NCBI RefSeq assembly: GCF_000429025.1
Contig: NZ_KE386834.1
Location: 646,891-710,890, forward strand
Length of the DNA: 64,000 nucleotides
Direction of reading: 5' to 3'
From: Actinospineispora spinosispora DSM 44797
GTDB taxonomy: Bacteria > Actinomycetota > Actinomycetes > Mycobacteriales > Pseudonocardiaceae
In this document: positions 8,375-16,713 of the stretch, one piece after another
Layout: every line of letters starts with the position of its first letter
How positions within the stretch are numbered: position 1 is the first letter of the stretch
Notes under the pieces: model-generated
Databases searched by the model: none
Told to the model about the DNA's origin: nothing
What the model saw: only the letters and a program-made list of their open reading frames with translations
Translations under genes and position numbers: made by a program

Positions 8375-9268
8375 GTGTCGAACAACGGTCTTGGCGAGTT
8401 CCTCCGTGCGCGGCGCTCTGCTGTGTCGCCGGATGACCTGGGGCTCGCGTCGTCGGGGGCGAGGCGGGTGGCGGGGCTGCGTCGTGAGGAGGTCGCGGTC
8501 GTCGCCGGTGTCAATGTCGACTACTACACACGGTTGGAGCAGGGCCGCGAGCGGGCGCCGTCGTCGCAGATGTTGGCCGCGCTCGTACGTGCGCTCCTGC
8601 TCGATGACGATGCGCGCGACCATCTCTATCGGCTCGCCGGGAACCGGCCACCTCGGCGCCCGCTCCCGGAGCTGAGCACGGTCAGCCCGCGGCTGGTGCA
8701 GCTGGTGCACGCCCACACCGAGAGCCCCGCGATCGTGCTGGATCTCGCCCTGGACGTGTTGGCGGCCAACCGCCTCGCGCGGGCCCTCTACTCACCGCTG
8801 CGTGAACTGGACAATCTGGCGCGCCTGACGTTCCTGGAGCCGAGGGCCCGCGATTTCTATCCACAATGGACACGAAATGCGCACGCCGTCGTCGCGAACC
8901 TGCGGCATGCCACCGGGGTCATCCCTGATCACTCTCGACTGGCGAGGCTGATCGAGACCCTTGCCGAGGGCAGCGCGGAGTTCAGCGCCTTGTGGGCGGG
9001 CCATGACGTGCGCGCCAAGTCCCGGGCGCCCAAGCAGTTCCATCATCCGGACGTGGGAATCCTGACCCTGACCTATGAGACGTTGGAGGTCAGGGCGAGC
9101 CCTGACCAGCAGCTGATCGTCTATCAGGCCGAACCGGGATCGGTCAGCGCCGAGCGGCTCGCGTTGCTCGCTCGGCCGACGGTCGCCGGCGAGACGGCCC
9201 AGCCCGTCGGACCGGCTCAGTGGGCGGTCATGCCGCCGTCGATCACCAGTTCCGAACCTGTCATGTAG
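8375..9268 (+). CDS. XRE-family regulator with MmyB-like ligand-binding domain
   Basis: This 297-residue paralogue of the XRE protein at 1573 shares the GLRREEVA...VDYYTRLEQGR helix-turn-helix (around residues 34-60) and a MmyB-like C-terminal domain (AIVLDLALDVLAANRLARALYS onward). GTG 8375 fits the start of homology; a TTACTCT box immediately upstream and no Shine-Dalgarno suggest a leaderless transcript, as for the 1573 gene. The last 17 codons lie antisense to the end of the convergent SDR gene (52-bp overlap), giving a C-terminal tail that looks non-homologous. It probably regulates one or both adjacent SDR genes. Confidence 0.9.
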   Translation: MSNNGLGEFLRARRSAVSPDDLGLASSGARRVAGLRREEVAVVAGVNVDYYTRLEQGRERAPSSQMLAALVRALLLDDDARDHLYRLAGNRPPRRPLPELSTVSPRLVQLVHAHTESPAIVLDLALDVLAANRLARALYSPLRELDNLARLTFLEPRARDFYPQWTRNAHAVVANLRHATGVIPDHSRLARLIETLAEGSAEFSALWAGHDVRAKSRAPKQFHHPDVGILTLTYETLEVRASPDQQLIVYQAEPGSVSAERLALLARPTVAGETAQPVGPAQWAVMPPSITSSEPVM

Positions 9269-9972
9269 GACGACTCGTCGGAGGCCAGGAACAGATACGC
9301 CGGAGCGATCTCCTCCGGTCGGGCCGCCCGGCGCATCGGGGTACGCGCGATGTCGGGTTGCCGGTCACCCTGTTCGTCGAGGATGTGCTGGATCATCGGT
9401 GTGGCCACGACCCCGGGATGTACGGAGTTGACCCGCACTCCTCGCGTCGCGTACTCGACCGCGGCGGTCTTGCTCAGCAGTCGCACCGCGCCCTTGCTCG
9501 CCTGGTACGCCGCGGCGGCGCCGCTGCCGATGAGCCCCAGAACCGATGAGGTGGTGACGATCGAGGCGTTCGTGCTCTCCCGCAGCAGCGGCATCACCGC
9601 ACGCATGGCCAGCCAGGTTCCTGTCTGGTTGACCGCGATGACGTGGTCCCAACCGTCCTCGGTGGTGGCTTCGATACCCGGCCAGTCCACGACACCCGCG
9701 AGCGTGACCAGTACGTGCAGGGCACCGAACCGCTCGCGCACCGCCGTGACGGCGTCCGACCAGTTCTGCGCTGAGGACACGTCCAGCCGCGCCGTGAGAA
9801 TCTCCGCCCCGTGCTCGGTCAGTCGCGCCGCGAGGTTCTCGAGCGCGACCTCGTATCGATCCGTGAGCACGAGCCGGGCGCCTTCACGGGCGAACAGTTC
9901 AGCCGTCGCCGCGCCGATACCCCCGGTGGCGCCGGTGATGAGTGCGACCTTGCCGTCGAGCCTGCCGGCCAT
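9217..9972 (-). CDS. SDR-family NAD(P)-dependent oxidoreductase
   Basis: A 251-residue classical SDR with TGATGGIG (residues 14-21) for cofactor binding, the VTLAG segment, catalytic Ser in TTSSVLG, and YQASK with catalytic Tyr and Lys. The C-terminal RAARPEEIAPAYLFLASDESSYMTGSELVIDGG pattern is typical of glucose-1-dehydrogenase-like and 3-oxoacyl-reductase-like SDRs. Substrate is unknown. It lies 48 bp downstream of a second SDR on the same strand, so the pair is probably one operon. Confidence 0.93.
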   Translation of the reverse strand: MAGRLDGKVALITGATGGIGAATAELFAREGARLVLTDRYEVALENLAARLTEHGAEILTARLDVSSAQNWSDAVTAVRERFGALHVLVTLAGVVDWPGIEATTEDGWDHVIAVNQTGTWLAMRAVMPLLRESTNASIVTTSSVLGLIGSGAAAAYQASKGAVRLLSKTAAVEYATRGVRVNSVHPGVVATPMIQHILDEQGDRQPDIARTPMRRAARPEEIAPAYLFLASDESSYMTGSELVIDGGMTAH

Positions 9973-10020
9973 GACTACTCCGATTCTCGATCTGTGCTGG
10001 GGACGGTGTGCCGGGGTCGT

Positions 10021-10791
10021 TCAGGCGGCGGTGAAGCCGCCGTCGACGGCGACGACGGCGCCGGTCATGAAGCTCGATCGGTCCGAGGCCAGAAAGCCGA
10101 TCACCTCGGCGATCTCCTCCGGCCGGGCTACTCGGCCCAGCGGATGCAGGTGGCCGAACGAACGCAGGTAGGCGCGGCTGTCCTCGCGGAAGTCGTCGAG
10201 CAGGTCCGTCTCGACCACTCCCGGCGCGACCACGTTCGACCGGATGCCGTGCGGCCCACCTTCCAGCGCGATGACCTTGGTCAGCTGGGCCAGCGCTCCC
10301 TTCGAAGCGCTGTAGGCCGATCCCTCGGGTAGCGCGACCGTGCAGGTATATGACCCGACGTTGACGATCGCGCCGCCCGTGCCCCGCTCACGCATGGCCC
10401 GGAAGGCTTCCCGCGCATGGAGGAAGGCGCCGAGGGCGTTGACGGCCATCAGCCCGTCCCAGTCCGCGACGGTGGTCTCGGTCAACGGCTTGTTCACCGT
10501 CCGGCCAGCGTTGTTGACCAGGATGTCCAGCCGACCGAACGTCTCCACCGCCATCGTGACGGCCCGTCGGGCGGTCTCCTCCAGCGCCACGTCTCCCACG
10601 AGAGCGACCACCGGGGCCGCTTCAGCGAGCTGTGCAACCTGCGGCCGCAGGTCCTCGGCGACAACCCGTACTCCGCGAGCACACAGCCAACCGACCGTCG
10701 CCCGACCCACCCCACGAGCCGCGCCGGTCACCACGGCAACCTTTCCTTCCAGTCCGTCGTCCCCGGCCGCGTTCACCCGTTCACCGTTCAT
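10021..10791 (-). CDS. SDR-family NAD(P)-dependent oxidoreductase
   Basis: A 256-residue classical SDR: VTGAARGVG cofactor loop, NNAGRT, catalytic Ser in VGSYTC and YSASK Tyr/Lys pair, then VAPGVVETDL and SFMTGAVVAVDGGF. ATG 10791 was chosen because upstream codons run through the promoter and the large inverted repeat. It is only modestly similar to the SDR that follows it, so the two likely catalyse successive or alternative oxidations. The nearby UbiD/MFS operon handles aromatic acids, but the 57-bp hairpin between them argues for separate transcription. Confidence 0.92.
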   Translation of the reverse strand: MNGERVNAAGDDGLEGKVAVVTGAARGVGRATVGWLCARGVRVVAEDLRPQVAQLAEAAPVVALVGDVALEETARRAVTMAVETFGRLDILVNNAGRTVNKPLTETTVADWDGLMAVNALGAFLHAREAFRAMRERGTGGAIVNVGSYTCTVALPEGSAYSASKGALAQLTKVIALEGGPHGIRSNVVAPGVVETDLLDDFREDSRAYLRSFGHLHPLGRVARPEEIAEVIGFLASDRSSFMTGAVVAVDGGFTAA

Positions 10792-10820
10792 GCCACCAGC
10801 GTCGCCGCGAGGTCGATGTC

Positions 10821-10877
10821 CAACCAGGACACGTGCTGCCTGGGTGCGCCGCACCCAGGCAGCACGTGTCCTGGTTG
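10821..10877. terminator. 57-bp perfect inverted repeat (28-bp arms, 1-nt centre)
   Basis: Bases 10821-10848 are the exact reverse complement of 10850-10877, with only C10849 between them; the arms begin CAACCAGGACACG and end CCTGGTTG. The repeat lies between the 3' end of the UbiD gene (10979) and the start of the SDR gene (10791), 30 bp before the SDR ATG. RNA from either strand would fold into a very stable stem. No U-tract follows, as is common for actinobacterial terminators. A bidirectional terminator or attenuator is most likely; a cruciform or large operator is possible. Confidence 0.65.
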
Positions 10878-10978
10878 CTGTGAGCCGTGAGCTGTGGAAC
10901 GTTCAGGCCAGAACTCGTACGCTGCGGCCATGCCGATCAAGACGGGCACGTTGACTGCCGGAGTCGAGCAGGTTTCCG

Positions 10979-12535
10979 TCAGTCGATGCCGTATTCGCTC
11001 CATCTCGTGTGGACGAGATCGAGGTCTTCTTGGGCCGGCTGCACGGTGGGTGGGAACGAGCGGCCGCCCCATGCCTCTTGTGGCTCGTAGCGGAAGGTCT
11101 TGGTGGCATCGATCAGCACTCGGTTCCAGAGCCCGGACCCGAGCTTGCTGACCTCTCGATGTTCGAGGGGCGTGCTCGGATCGATGGGTGAGCCGAAGCT
11201 CCCCGGGAAGACCACGACGTCGTCGCTACCCGGTTGCACGCGGTAGGCGATGGCCCAGTCGATCGCTGAGTAGTCGGACGGGTCGACGTCGGTGTCGACC
11301 ACGATCACGTACTTGTACCGGTACAGGGCGGCGTTGCTGCTCCACAGCGCGGCCGCGACCATCTTCGCGTGGCCCTCGTGAACCTTGTCGATCTGTACGA
11401 CGATGGTGGTCCCGTTCGTGACCGGATGGATGTACACCTGGGAGATTCCGGGCACGCCCGCGGTCTCCAGCGTTGCCCAGGCGATTCCGGCTCGCTGTAC
11501 CGAGGACAAGCAGCTGTTCTCCCCGGCTGAGCCGGGCAGCGAGCCCTCCAACGTGCCCCGGAAGATCGGGTCGTCTCGATGTGTCATACAGGAGACCTCG
11601 ATGGCGGGCCGGCGCTTCGGGACGTCACTGACGTATCCGGTGAACTCGCCGAACGGTCCCTCCCATTCGTAGTCCTCCTGGTCGGGGGAGACGAATCCCT
11701 CGACGACGATCTCGGCGGTCGCGGGAACTTTCAGGTCGACCGTCTGGCAGTCCACGAGTGGGACGGGTGCTCCCAGGTAGCCGCCCATGACGTCGTACTC
11801 CGAGACGCCGTGAGGGATCGGGCTGCCGGCGAGAATGTCCATCACCGGGTGCCAGCCGTACACACATGCGACGGGCATCGGTTCGCCCCGCTTGATCCAC
11901 TTCGCCCAATGGCGACCCCACCCCTGGCTCGGAACCATCAATGTCGCAATGCGGTTCCGTCCGACGATCATGCCGCGGTAGACGCCCAGGTTCAGCTGTC
12001 CGTCGTCGGGGTCGCGGGTCACCACGGCCGCGAACGTGTTGATGTATCGGCCGCCGTCGAGATAGTGCCAGTGCGGAACCGGGAGCGAGGTCAGGTCGAC
12101 GTCGTGACCTCGGACGATGTTCTGCTGAACGGGCCCGGCCTCGACGGTGACCGGGGCGATCCCCTTGCCGTTGTGTTCACGGACGTGCTCCACCAACCGG
12201 GGGTAGGCGGTGTTCGGGTCGAGGCCCAGAAGAATCGCCATTCTGCGGTGGCTGGCGAGCAGGTTGGTCGTGACCTTGTGGCCGAGGGCGGTCGTCGAGT
12301 TGTAGTCGGTGATGTTGTCGAACACGAGCGCCGGGGCGCTCCGTTGAAGGGCGACCCGGCTGATCGCGCCGAGCTCACGGTTCCAGTGGACCTCGGTCGA
12401 CACCGTGGCGAGCTCGCCGTTCCGTTCCAGGTCCGCGAGCGCGGTCCTCAGGTCGGCGGTGGTCGGCGGCGTGCCGCTGTGTGTGTCCGCGGTCCTGCTG
12501 CTCGATGTACGCGGCGGTACCTCAGAAGTCGTCAT
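10979..12535 (-). CDS. ubiD: UbiD-family prenylated-FMN-dependent decarboxylase
   Basis: This 518-residue protein matches the UbiD family, which (de)carboxylates aromatic or alpha,beta-unsaturated acids using prenylated FMN. NLGVYRGMIVGRNRIATLM carries the family Arg, and EGPFGEFTGY (around residue 290) supplies the E-x4-E pair that completes the R-E-E catalytic set known from Fdc1. PHWHYLDGGRYI and HPVTNGTTIVVQ are also family-like. ATG 12535 has GAAGGG upstream and overlaps the end of the MFS gene by 14 bp, suggesting translational coupling. UbiX, which makes the cofactor, is encoded divergently. Substrate is unknown; a phenolic or heteroaromatic acid is likely. Confidence 0.92.
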   Translation of the reverse strand: MTTSEVPPRTSSSRTADTHSGTPPTTADLRTALADLERNGELATVSTEVHWNRELGAISRVALQRSAPALVFDNITDYNSTTALGHKVTTNLLASHRRMAILLGLDPNTAYPRLVEHVREHNGKGIAPVTVEAGPVQQNIVRGHDVDLTSLPVPHWHYLDGGRYINTFAAVVTRDPDDGQLNLGVYRGMIVGRNRIATLMVPSQGWGRHWAKWIKRGEPMPVACVYGWHPVMDILAGSPIPHGVSEYDVMGGYLGAPVPLVDCQTVDLKVPATAEIVVEGFVSPDQEDYEWEGPFGEFTGYVSDVPKRRPAIEVSCMTHRDDPIFRGTLEGSLPGSAGENSCLSSVQRAGIAWATLETAGVPGISQVYIHPVTNGTTIVVQIDKVHEGHAKMVAAALWSSNAALYRYKYVIVVDTDVDPSDYSAIDWAIAYRVQPGSDDVVVFPGSFGSPIDPSTPLEHREVSKLGSGLWNRVLIDATKTFRYEPQEAWGGRSFPPTVQPAQEDLDLVHTRWSEYGID

Positions 12536-13835
12536 CGTTGCCCTTCGGGGTCGTGACCAAACGGTCGTCTGCCAGGTCCTGTGTCGAGTTCGTTTCCGGG
12601 AGCAGAACAGCGCACATGGTGAAGAGGATGACGCCGACAATGCTGGCGACGCCCATTCCCAACCCGAGGTTGTCGGCAGCGAAGAACGCCACGGCGCTCG
12701 GCGCGAGTGCGGAACCTCCCCGGCCGAACATGTACGCGGTGGAGGTCGCAGTGGCACGAATCCGTGTCTCGAAGCTTTCCGGAAGCCATGCGCCCATGAG
12801 CGAGGATTGGGCGTTTCCCATGCTCCACAGGAAGAACATCCAGAACAGGGACCACGTCCAGATGCTTCCGGGAAAGATTCGATCCGGGCTCAGACCGACG
12901 AGGACGATTCCGATCGACCCGGCCAGGGTGAACGCGGCGGGTACCAGTGAGGCGACTTTCCTCCCGACACGGTCACCCCAGAGACCGATCGCGATCTTGA
13001 GCGGTATGACGACCCACACGGCGAATGTATTGACTTCTTGCCAGACAGCGGGCCCTTCGTGGAATGAACGGACGATGAAGGTCGGCATCCACGACGTGAC
13101 GCTGTAGAAGGAAATCATGTAGCCGAGAACGAGTCCGAATGCGAGCAGCCACCGAGTTGTGGCTTTCGAGTCACGCAGTACCTGGAGCAGGTTCGCGGCC
13201 GAATCGCCATTGGCCGCGTGGCGAGTTCTGCTGGCGAGCCAAGCTCTGGATTCCGGCATCCACAGTCGGATGACGACGCAGAGCAGGATGGGCAGACAAC
13301 CCGTCGCCAGGCTCACCCGCCACCCGTTCGGTCCCCAGTCGGAGATGATGGATGCTGTGACGACTCCGGCAAGCAGGCTGCCGATCGGCAACGAGCTCTG
13401 GATCACCGCGGCACCCAGGCCACGGTGTCTCGTCCAGGCCTCACTGAACAGGGCCATCCCCACGCCCCACTCTCCGCCGAGGCCGATACCGGCGAGGAAG
13501 CGCGTGAGAAGCAGCGTCGAATAGTTCCAGGAGAAAGCGGAGAGCAGAGCGCCGACAGAGAATAGCGCAATGCTCCAGGAGAGCGCCCTTTTTCGGCCGA
13601 GAGAATCGGCGATACGTCCGAATAATGCCCCGCCGACGATAGAGGCTACGAGTTGCAATGTGATGACAGTGCCGGCTTGTTGCGCGGATATTCCGAGACC
13701 GGTGGTGATGGAGGGAAGCGCGAAGGTGAGGATCAGCAGGTTGTAGCCGTCGGTGACGTATCCGAGCACCGCGGAGATCAGGATGATCCAACGCTGCCCG
13801 GACGTGTAGGCCTCTGCTTCTGCGCTCCAGGGCAT
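12522..13835 (-). CDS. MFS aromatic-acid:H+ symporter-type importer
   Basis: A 437-residue, 12-segment MFS protein. The first helix GYVTDGYNLLILTFALPSI carries the acidic D-G-x-D/N-like signature of the aromatic acid:H+ symporter (AAHS) group; FGRIADSLGRKRAL is motif A and RFLAGIGLGGEWGVGMALFSE a motif typical of sugar/acid symporters. ATG 13835 has GGAGG seven bases upstream. It is the first gene of the operon with UbiD, so it most likely imports the acid that UbiD decarboxylates. Confidence 0.9.
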   Translation of the reverse strand: MPWSAEAEAYTSGQRWIILISAVLGYVTDGYNLLILTFALPSITTGLGISAQQAGTVITLQLVASIVGGALFGRIADSLGRKRALSWSIALFSVGALLSAFSWNYSTLLLTRFLAGIGLGGEWGVGMALFSEAWTRHRGLGAAVIQSSLPIGSLLAGVVTASIISDWGPNGWRVSLATGCLPILLCVVIRLWMPESRAWLASRTRHAANGDSAANLLQVLRDSKATTRWLLAFGLVLGYMISFYSVTSWMPTFIVRSFHEGPAVWQEVNTFAVWVVIPLKIAIGLWGDRVGRKVASLVPAAFTLAGSIGIVLVGLSPDRIFPGSIWTWSLFWMFFLWSMGNAQSSLMGAWLPESFETRIRATATSTAYMFGRGGSALAPSAVAFFAADNLGLGMGVASIVGVILFTMCAVLLPETNSTQDLADDRLVTTPKGNDDDF

Positions 13836-14017
13836 CGGCAATCCTCCAGTGTGGGACGTCGGCATACGTTGGCGACGTTCGAGACAACTGTGCAGTCCGA
13901 CGGGGGTGCTGTCCATATCGTCCCGGCTATGGGTAGTTCAGCCAGCTGATATGAGATTGGACGCTGAGTTCTCGATTTACCTGGGTACGCTTGCGCCCAT
14001 GTCGGCTGGAGGCGATG

Positions 14018-14656
14018 ATGGGTGAGCTGAAACGTTTGATCGTGGGAATCACGGGCGCCTCCGGCGTGATCTACGGGATTCGCGCACTAGAGGTGTGTCG
14101 CGACCTTCTCGACGTGGAAACGCATGTGATAGTGAGTAAATCCGGTCGTGCCACACTCGTCCACGAGACCGATTACTCCATCGACCAGGTGAAGGCATTG
14201 GCTGACGTCGTGCACAGCGACAACGACCTGGGTGCGTCGATTTCGTCCGGAAGTTTTCGGACCGCCGGAATGCTGATCGCACCGTGCAGTGTGAAGACGC
14301 TTTCCGGCGTGGCGAACTCGTTCGACGACAATTTGATCGTGCGGGCAGCGGACGTGTGCCTGAAGGAGCGGCGCCCGGTGGTGCTCCTGCTCCGGGAAAC
14401 GCCGTTGCACGCGGGGCACATCCGGCTGATGGCCGAGTGCGCGATGGCGGGCGTCACGCTGATGCCGCCGGTTCCGGCCTTCTATACGCGGCCAGGGTCG
14501 ATCGGTGAGATCGTCGACCACACCGTGCACCGCGCTCTGGACCTCTTCGGGATGGCGCCGGAGCACACCGTGCGCTGGGACGGCGAGCGGGGACGAACCG
14601 AGGAGACGAGCGCGACGAGGGCGGCGCGACCGACTGCCGGGCACATCCGGTCCTAG
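14018..14656 (+). CDS. ubiX: UbiX-family flavin prenyltransferase
   Basis: 212 residues of a flavodoxin-like fold protein: IVGITGASGVIYGIRAL binds FMN, GSFRTAGMLIAPCSVKTLSGVANSF holds the conserved central region, and RPVVLLLRETPLHAGHIRLM matches the UbiX C-terminal signature. UbiX transfers dimethylallyl phosphate to FMNH2 to build the prenylated cofactor of UbiD. ATG 14018 is favoured by GGAGG at 14008-14012. The last 25 or so residues extend beyond the usual family end. The gene is divergent from the MFS-ubiD operon, and its stop codon overlaps that of the convergent LysR gene within one CTAG at 14653-14656. Confidence 0.93.
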   Translation: MGELKRLIVGITGASGVIYGIRALEVCRDLLDVETHVIVSKSGRATLVHETDYSIDQVKALADVVHSDNDLGASISSGSFRTAGMLIAPCSVKTLSGVANSFDDNLIVRAADVCLKERRPVVLLLRETPLHAGHIRLMAECAMAGVTLMPPVPAFYTRPGSIGEIVDHTVHRALDLFGMAPEHTVRWDGERGRTEETSATRAARPTAGHIRS

Positions 14657-15567
14657 CGGGTGGGCAGGGGAGGGAACTGATTCGACCACTGCGCCGCGTG
14701 TGCGAAGAGCACCTCTCGGAATGCCCGGGCCGAAGGGGAGAGTGGCTCGGACGATCGCCATATCACCCGCAGCTCTCTGCGGGCGAACGGGTCGCGGAGC
14801 GCCACCCAGCAGTCCAGGTCTCCGGCGGCGAGCCGGGGAACGACCGCGACACCCATACCGACGTTCACCATTCGCCACAGCATCGACAGCTGTCCGGTCT
14901 CGACGGCGACGTTCGGCGAGAAGCCGGCCCGATCGCACATCTCGTTCATCAATGTTCGAAGACCACCGCCGGATCGCAGCGCGACGAACTCCTCTTCGAC
15001 GAGATCGTTGAGCGAAGCCGAGTTCTGTTCCCCCAGGGCATGACCTGGCGGAAACAAGACCCCGATGGGCTCGGCGAGCAGCAGTTCGGCGGTGAGGCTC
15101 GGCAGGTTGCCCGACGCTCGAACCACGGCGAGGTCGAGCTCTCCCCGATAGACGCGTCGCTGGAACTCGGCGGAGGCGTCCAGGTCCTGCTCGACAGTGG
15201 TGATCTCGATCCGCGGATGGGCCTGGCGATAGGACCGCAGCACTCCGGGTAGCAGACCTGTGCCGACGCTGGGGAGTACCCCCAGGGCGACCTTGCCCAG
15301 ATGGACGTCACGCGCCTTGCGCATCTGGTCGCGTAGCTCCGTCACCTGGGCGAGGATGTGAGTGGCGCGCGCGAGGAAGAGCTCGCCGACACTGGTCGGC
15401 ACGGCTCGCCGCCCATGGCGTTCGAAAAGGCGCACGCCCAGTTCTTGCTCGAGTTTCTTGATCTGTACCGAAAGGGACGGCTGAGCGATGAGCAGCTTCT
15501 CGGCGGCCTGCGTGAAGCTGCCCTCCTCGGCGATGGTGACTGCGTAGCGAAGTTGATGAAGCTGCAC
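14653..15567 (-). CDS. LysR-family transcriptional regulator
   Basis: This 304-residue protein begins MQLHQLRYAVTIAEEGSFTQAAEKL, the winged HTH of LysR regulators, followed by a periplasmic-binding-protein-like effector domain (residues 90-300) with LPSVGTGLLPGVLRSYR. LysR proteins activate catabolic genes on binding a pathway intermediate. It sits end-to-end with ubiX, making regulation of the ubiX / MFS-ubiD divergent promoter at 13836-14017 likely. No clear T-N11-A palindrome was identified there by eye. Confidence 0.92.
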   Translation of the reverse strand: MQLHQLRYAVTIAEEGSFTQAAEKLLIAQPSLSVQIKKLEQELGVRLFERHGRRAVPTSVGELFLARATHILAQVTELRDQMRKARDVHLGKVALGVLPSVGTGLLPGVLRSYRQAHPRIEITTVEQDLDASAEFQRRVYRGELDLAVVRASGNLPSLTAELLLAEPIGVLFPPGHALGEQNSASLNDLVEEEFVALRSGGGLRTLMNEMCDRAGFSPNVAVETGQLSMLWRMVNVGMGVAVVPRLAAGDLDCWVALRDPFARRELRVIWRSSEPLSPSARAFREVLFAHAAQWSNQFPPLPTR

Positions 15568-15876
15568 CGAATCCTGCCGTCCTGGTCGGTCTGCGCTGAT
15601 GGTCGAGACGCTGTACGGCTCATTTCTGACGTGGCCGTCGGTCGGCGAAGGTTGGTAGGGATAGATAAGGGTAGGTGGAATAGCGCCACTTGGCGCAGGA
15701 ATCCTGCTCAGTGCCGGTGCCGGCTTCGACCCGGTGGCGTGTCATCAGGCTGCTCGGCGTCTCCCCTCTACGGGGTGGCCTCCTGTGCGCCCGGCGTGCG
15801 GTCTGGGGCAGTCACTCGCCGGGGTGGCCATGCCGGTGGCTGACCACCATCCTGGAGGTCGCCCAGGCAGCGTCAG
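15568..15876. other. intergenic region, no gene recognised
   Basis: These 309 bases lie between the LysR start and the IclR stop. Short open frames have neither family signatures nor the strong third-position G/C bias of neighbouring genes. The LysR promoter must lie in the left part; no convincing -10/-35 pair or terminator stem was seen. Confidence 0.5.
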
Positions 15877-16659
15877 TCAGTCGACCGGGAACCCATGCTT
15901 GCGGCTGCCGAGCTCGGCTGACAGCGTGGCGGAGGCGCGGAGAACCGCCTGGGTGGCGTGGGTCTTGGTGCGGGGGTCCGCGACCCGTGGTGCGGGAGCG
16001 GTGACGGTGATGCTCGAGGTGACCTGGTCGTCCCCGTGCCAGATCGGAGCCGAGACCGCCCAGACATCGGGATCCAGCTCGTTGTCGCAGGTGGCGTAGC
16101 CCCGTTCACGGACTTCTTTCAGAAGTTGCATGACGTCCTCGACCTCGCGGGGGGTGCCTTCGGTGTAGCCGACGAGGGGTGTCGAGGCGGAGAGCAGCGT
16201 CCGGGCGACCTCCTCGTCGAGGTGGGCAAGTATCGCCCGGCTCGACGCTGCGACGTGCAATGGCATGTGCTGGCCGATGTGGACGAACAGTCGGAGGGGG
16301 TGCTCGGCCTCGACGAGAGAGATGCAGACCGGGATGTCACCGACCAGCTCGGTGAGGAACGCGGTCTCGCGGGTCTCGGCGGCGAGTTCGGTCAGTGCCG
16401 GCGGTGGTTGGACGAGGCGGGTGCTCGGCGAGCTGGTGAGTGTGCGCGCGGCGGCCCCCAAGAAGTAGCGTCTGGTCACCGGTGAACGTCGAAGATAGTC
16501 GCACTGACTGAGCGTCGCCAGGATGCGGTGCAGGCTGGCGAACGGAATGTCCAGATCGTCGTGCAGCTCTTGCAGCGTGCGGCCGGATCGCGCGGACGCG
16601 ATGGTGTTGAGCACGTCGACCGAACGGATCACGACCTCGATCGGTTTGACCGCCGCCAT
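15877..16659 (-). CDS. IclR-family transcriptional regulator (paralogue 1)
   Basis: 260 residues with an N-terminal winged HTH (LQELHDDLDIPFASLHRILATL, around residues 29-50) and the IclR effector domain (AFLTELVGDIPVCISLVEAEHPLRLFVHIGQ onward). It is clearly related to the adjacent IclR protein ending at 16714 (shared HPLRLFV-x-x-GQ-x-MPLH-x-AAS). ATG 16659 follows a 16-bp palindrome at 16687-16702 that recurs before the ornithine cyclodeaminase-like gene, so autoregulation plus control of that operon is likely. Confidence 0.92.
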   Translation of the reverse strand: MAAVKPIEVVIRSVDVLNTIASARSGRTLQELHDDLDIPFASLHRILATLSQCDYLRRSPVTRRYFLGAAARTLTSSPSTRLVQPPPALTELAAETRETAFLTELVGDIPVCISLVEAEHPLRLFVHIGQHMPLHVAASSRAILAHLDEEVARTLLSASTPLVGYTEGTPREVEDVMQLLKEVRERGYATCDNELDPDVWAVSAPIWHGDDQVTSSITVTAPAPRVADPRTKTHATQAVLRASATLSAELGSRKHGFPVD

Positions 16660-16686
16660 CGATTCGGTTCCCTACTCTGAGTGGAA

Positions 16687-16702
16687 TGGAAATCTCTTTC
16701 CA
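16687..16702. promoter_or_regulatory. IclR-type palindromic operator, copy 1
   Basis: TGGAAATCTCTTTCCA has 6-bp arms and a 4-nt centre and lies 28 bp upstream of the IclR paralogue 1 start codon. The exact reverse complement occurs at 17805-17820. A perfect 16-bp repeat at two promoters is strong evidence for a specific binding site. Confidence 0.75.
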
Positions 16703-16713
16703 AACTCTATCCG

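Noticed and set aside
13914..13953. CATATC...GATATG inverted repeat as LysR operator upstream of ubiX
   Set aside because: The spacer is about 28 nt, far from the usual T-N11-A architecture, so support is too weak.
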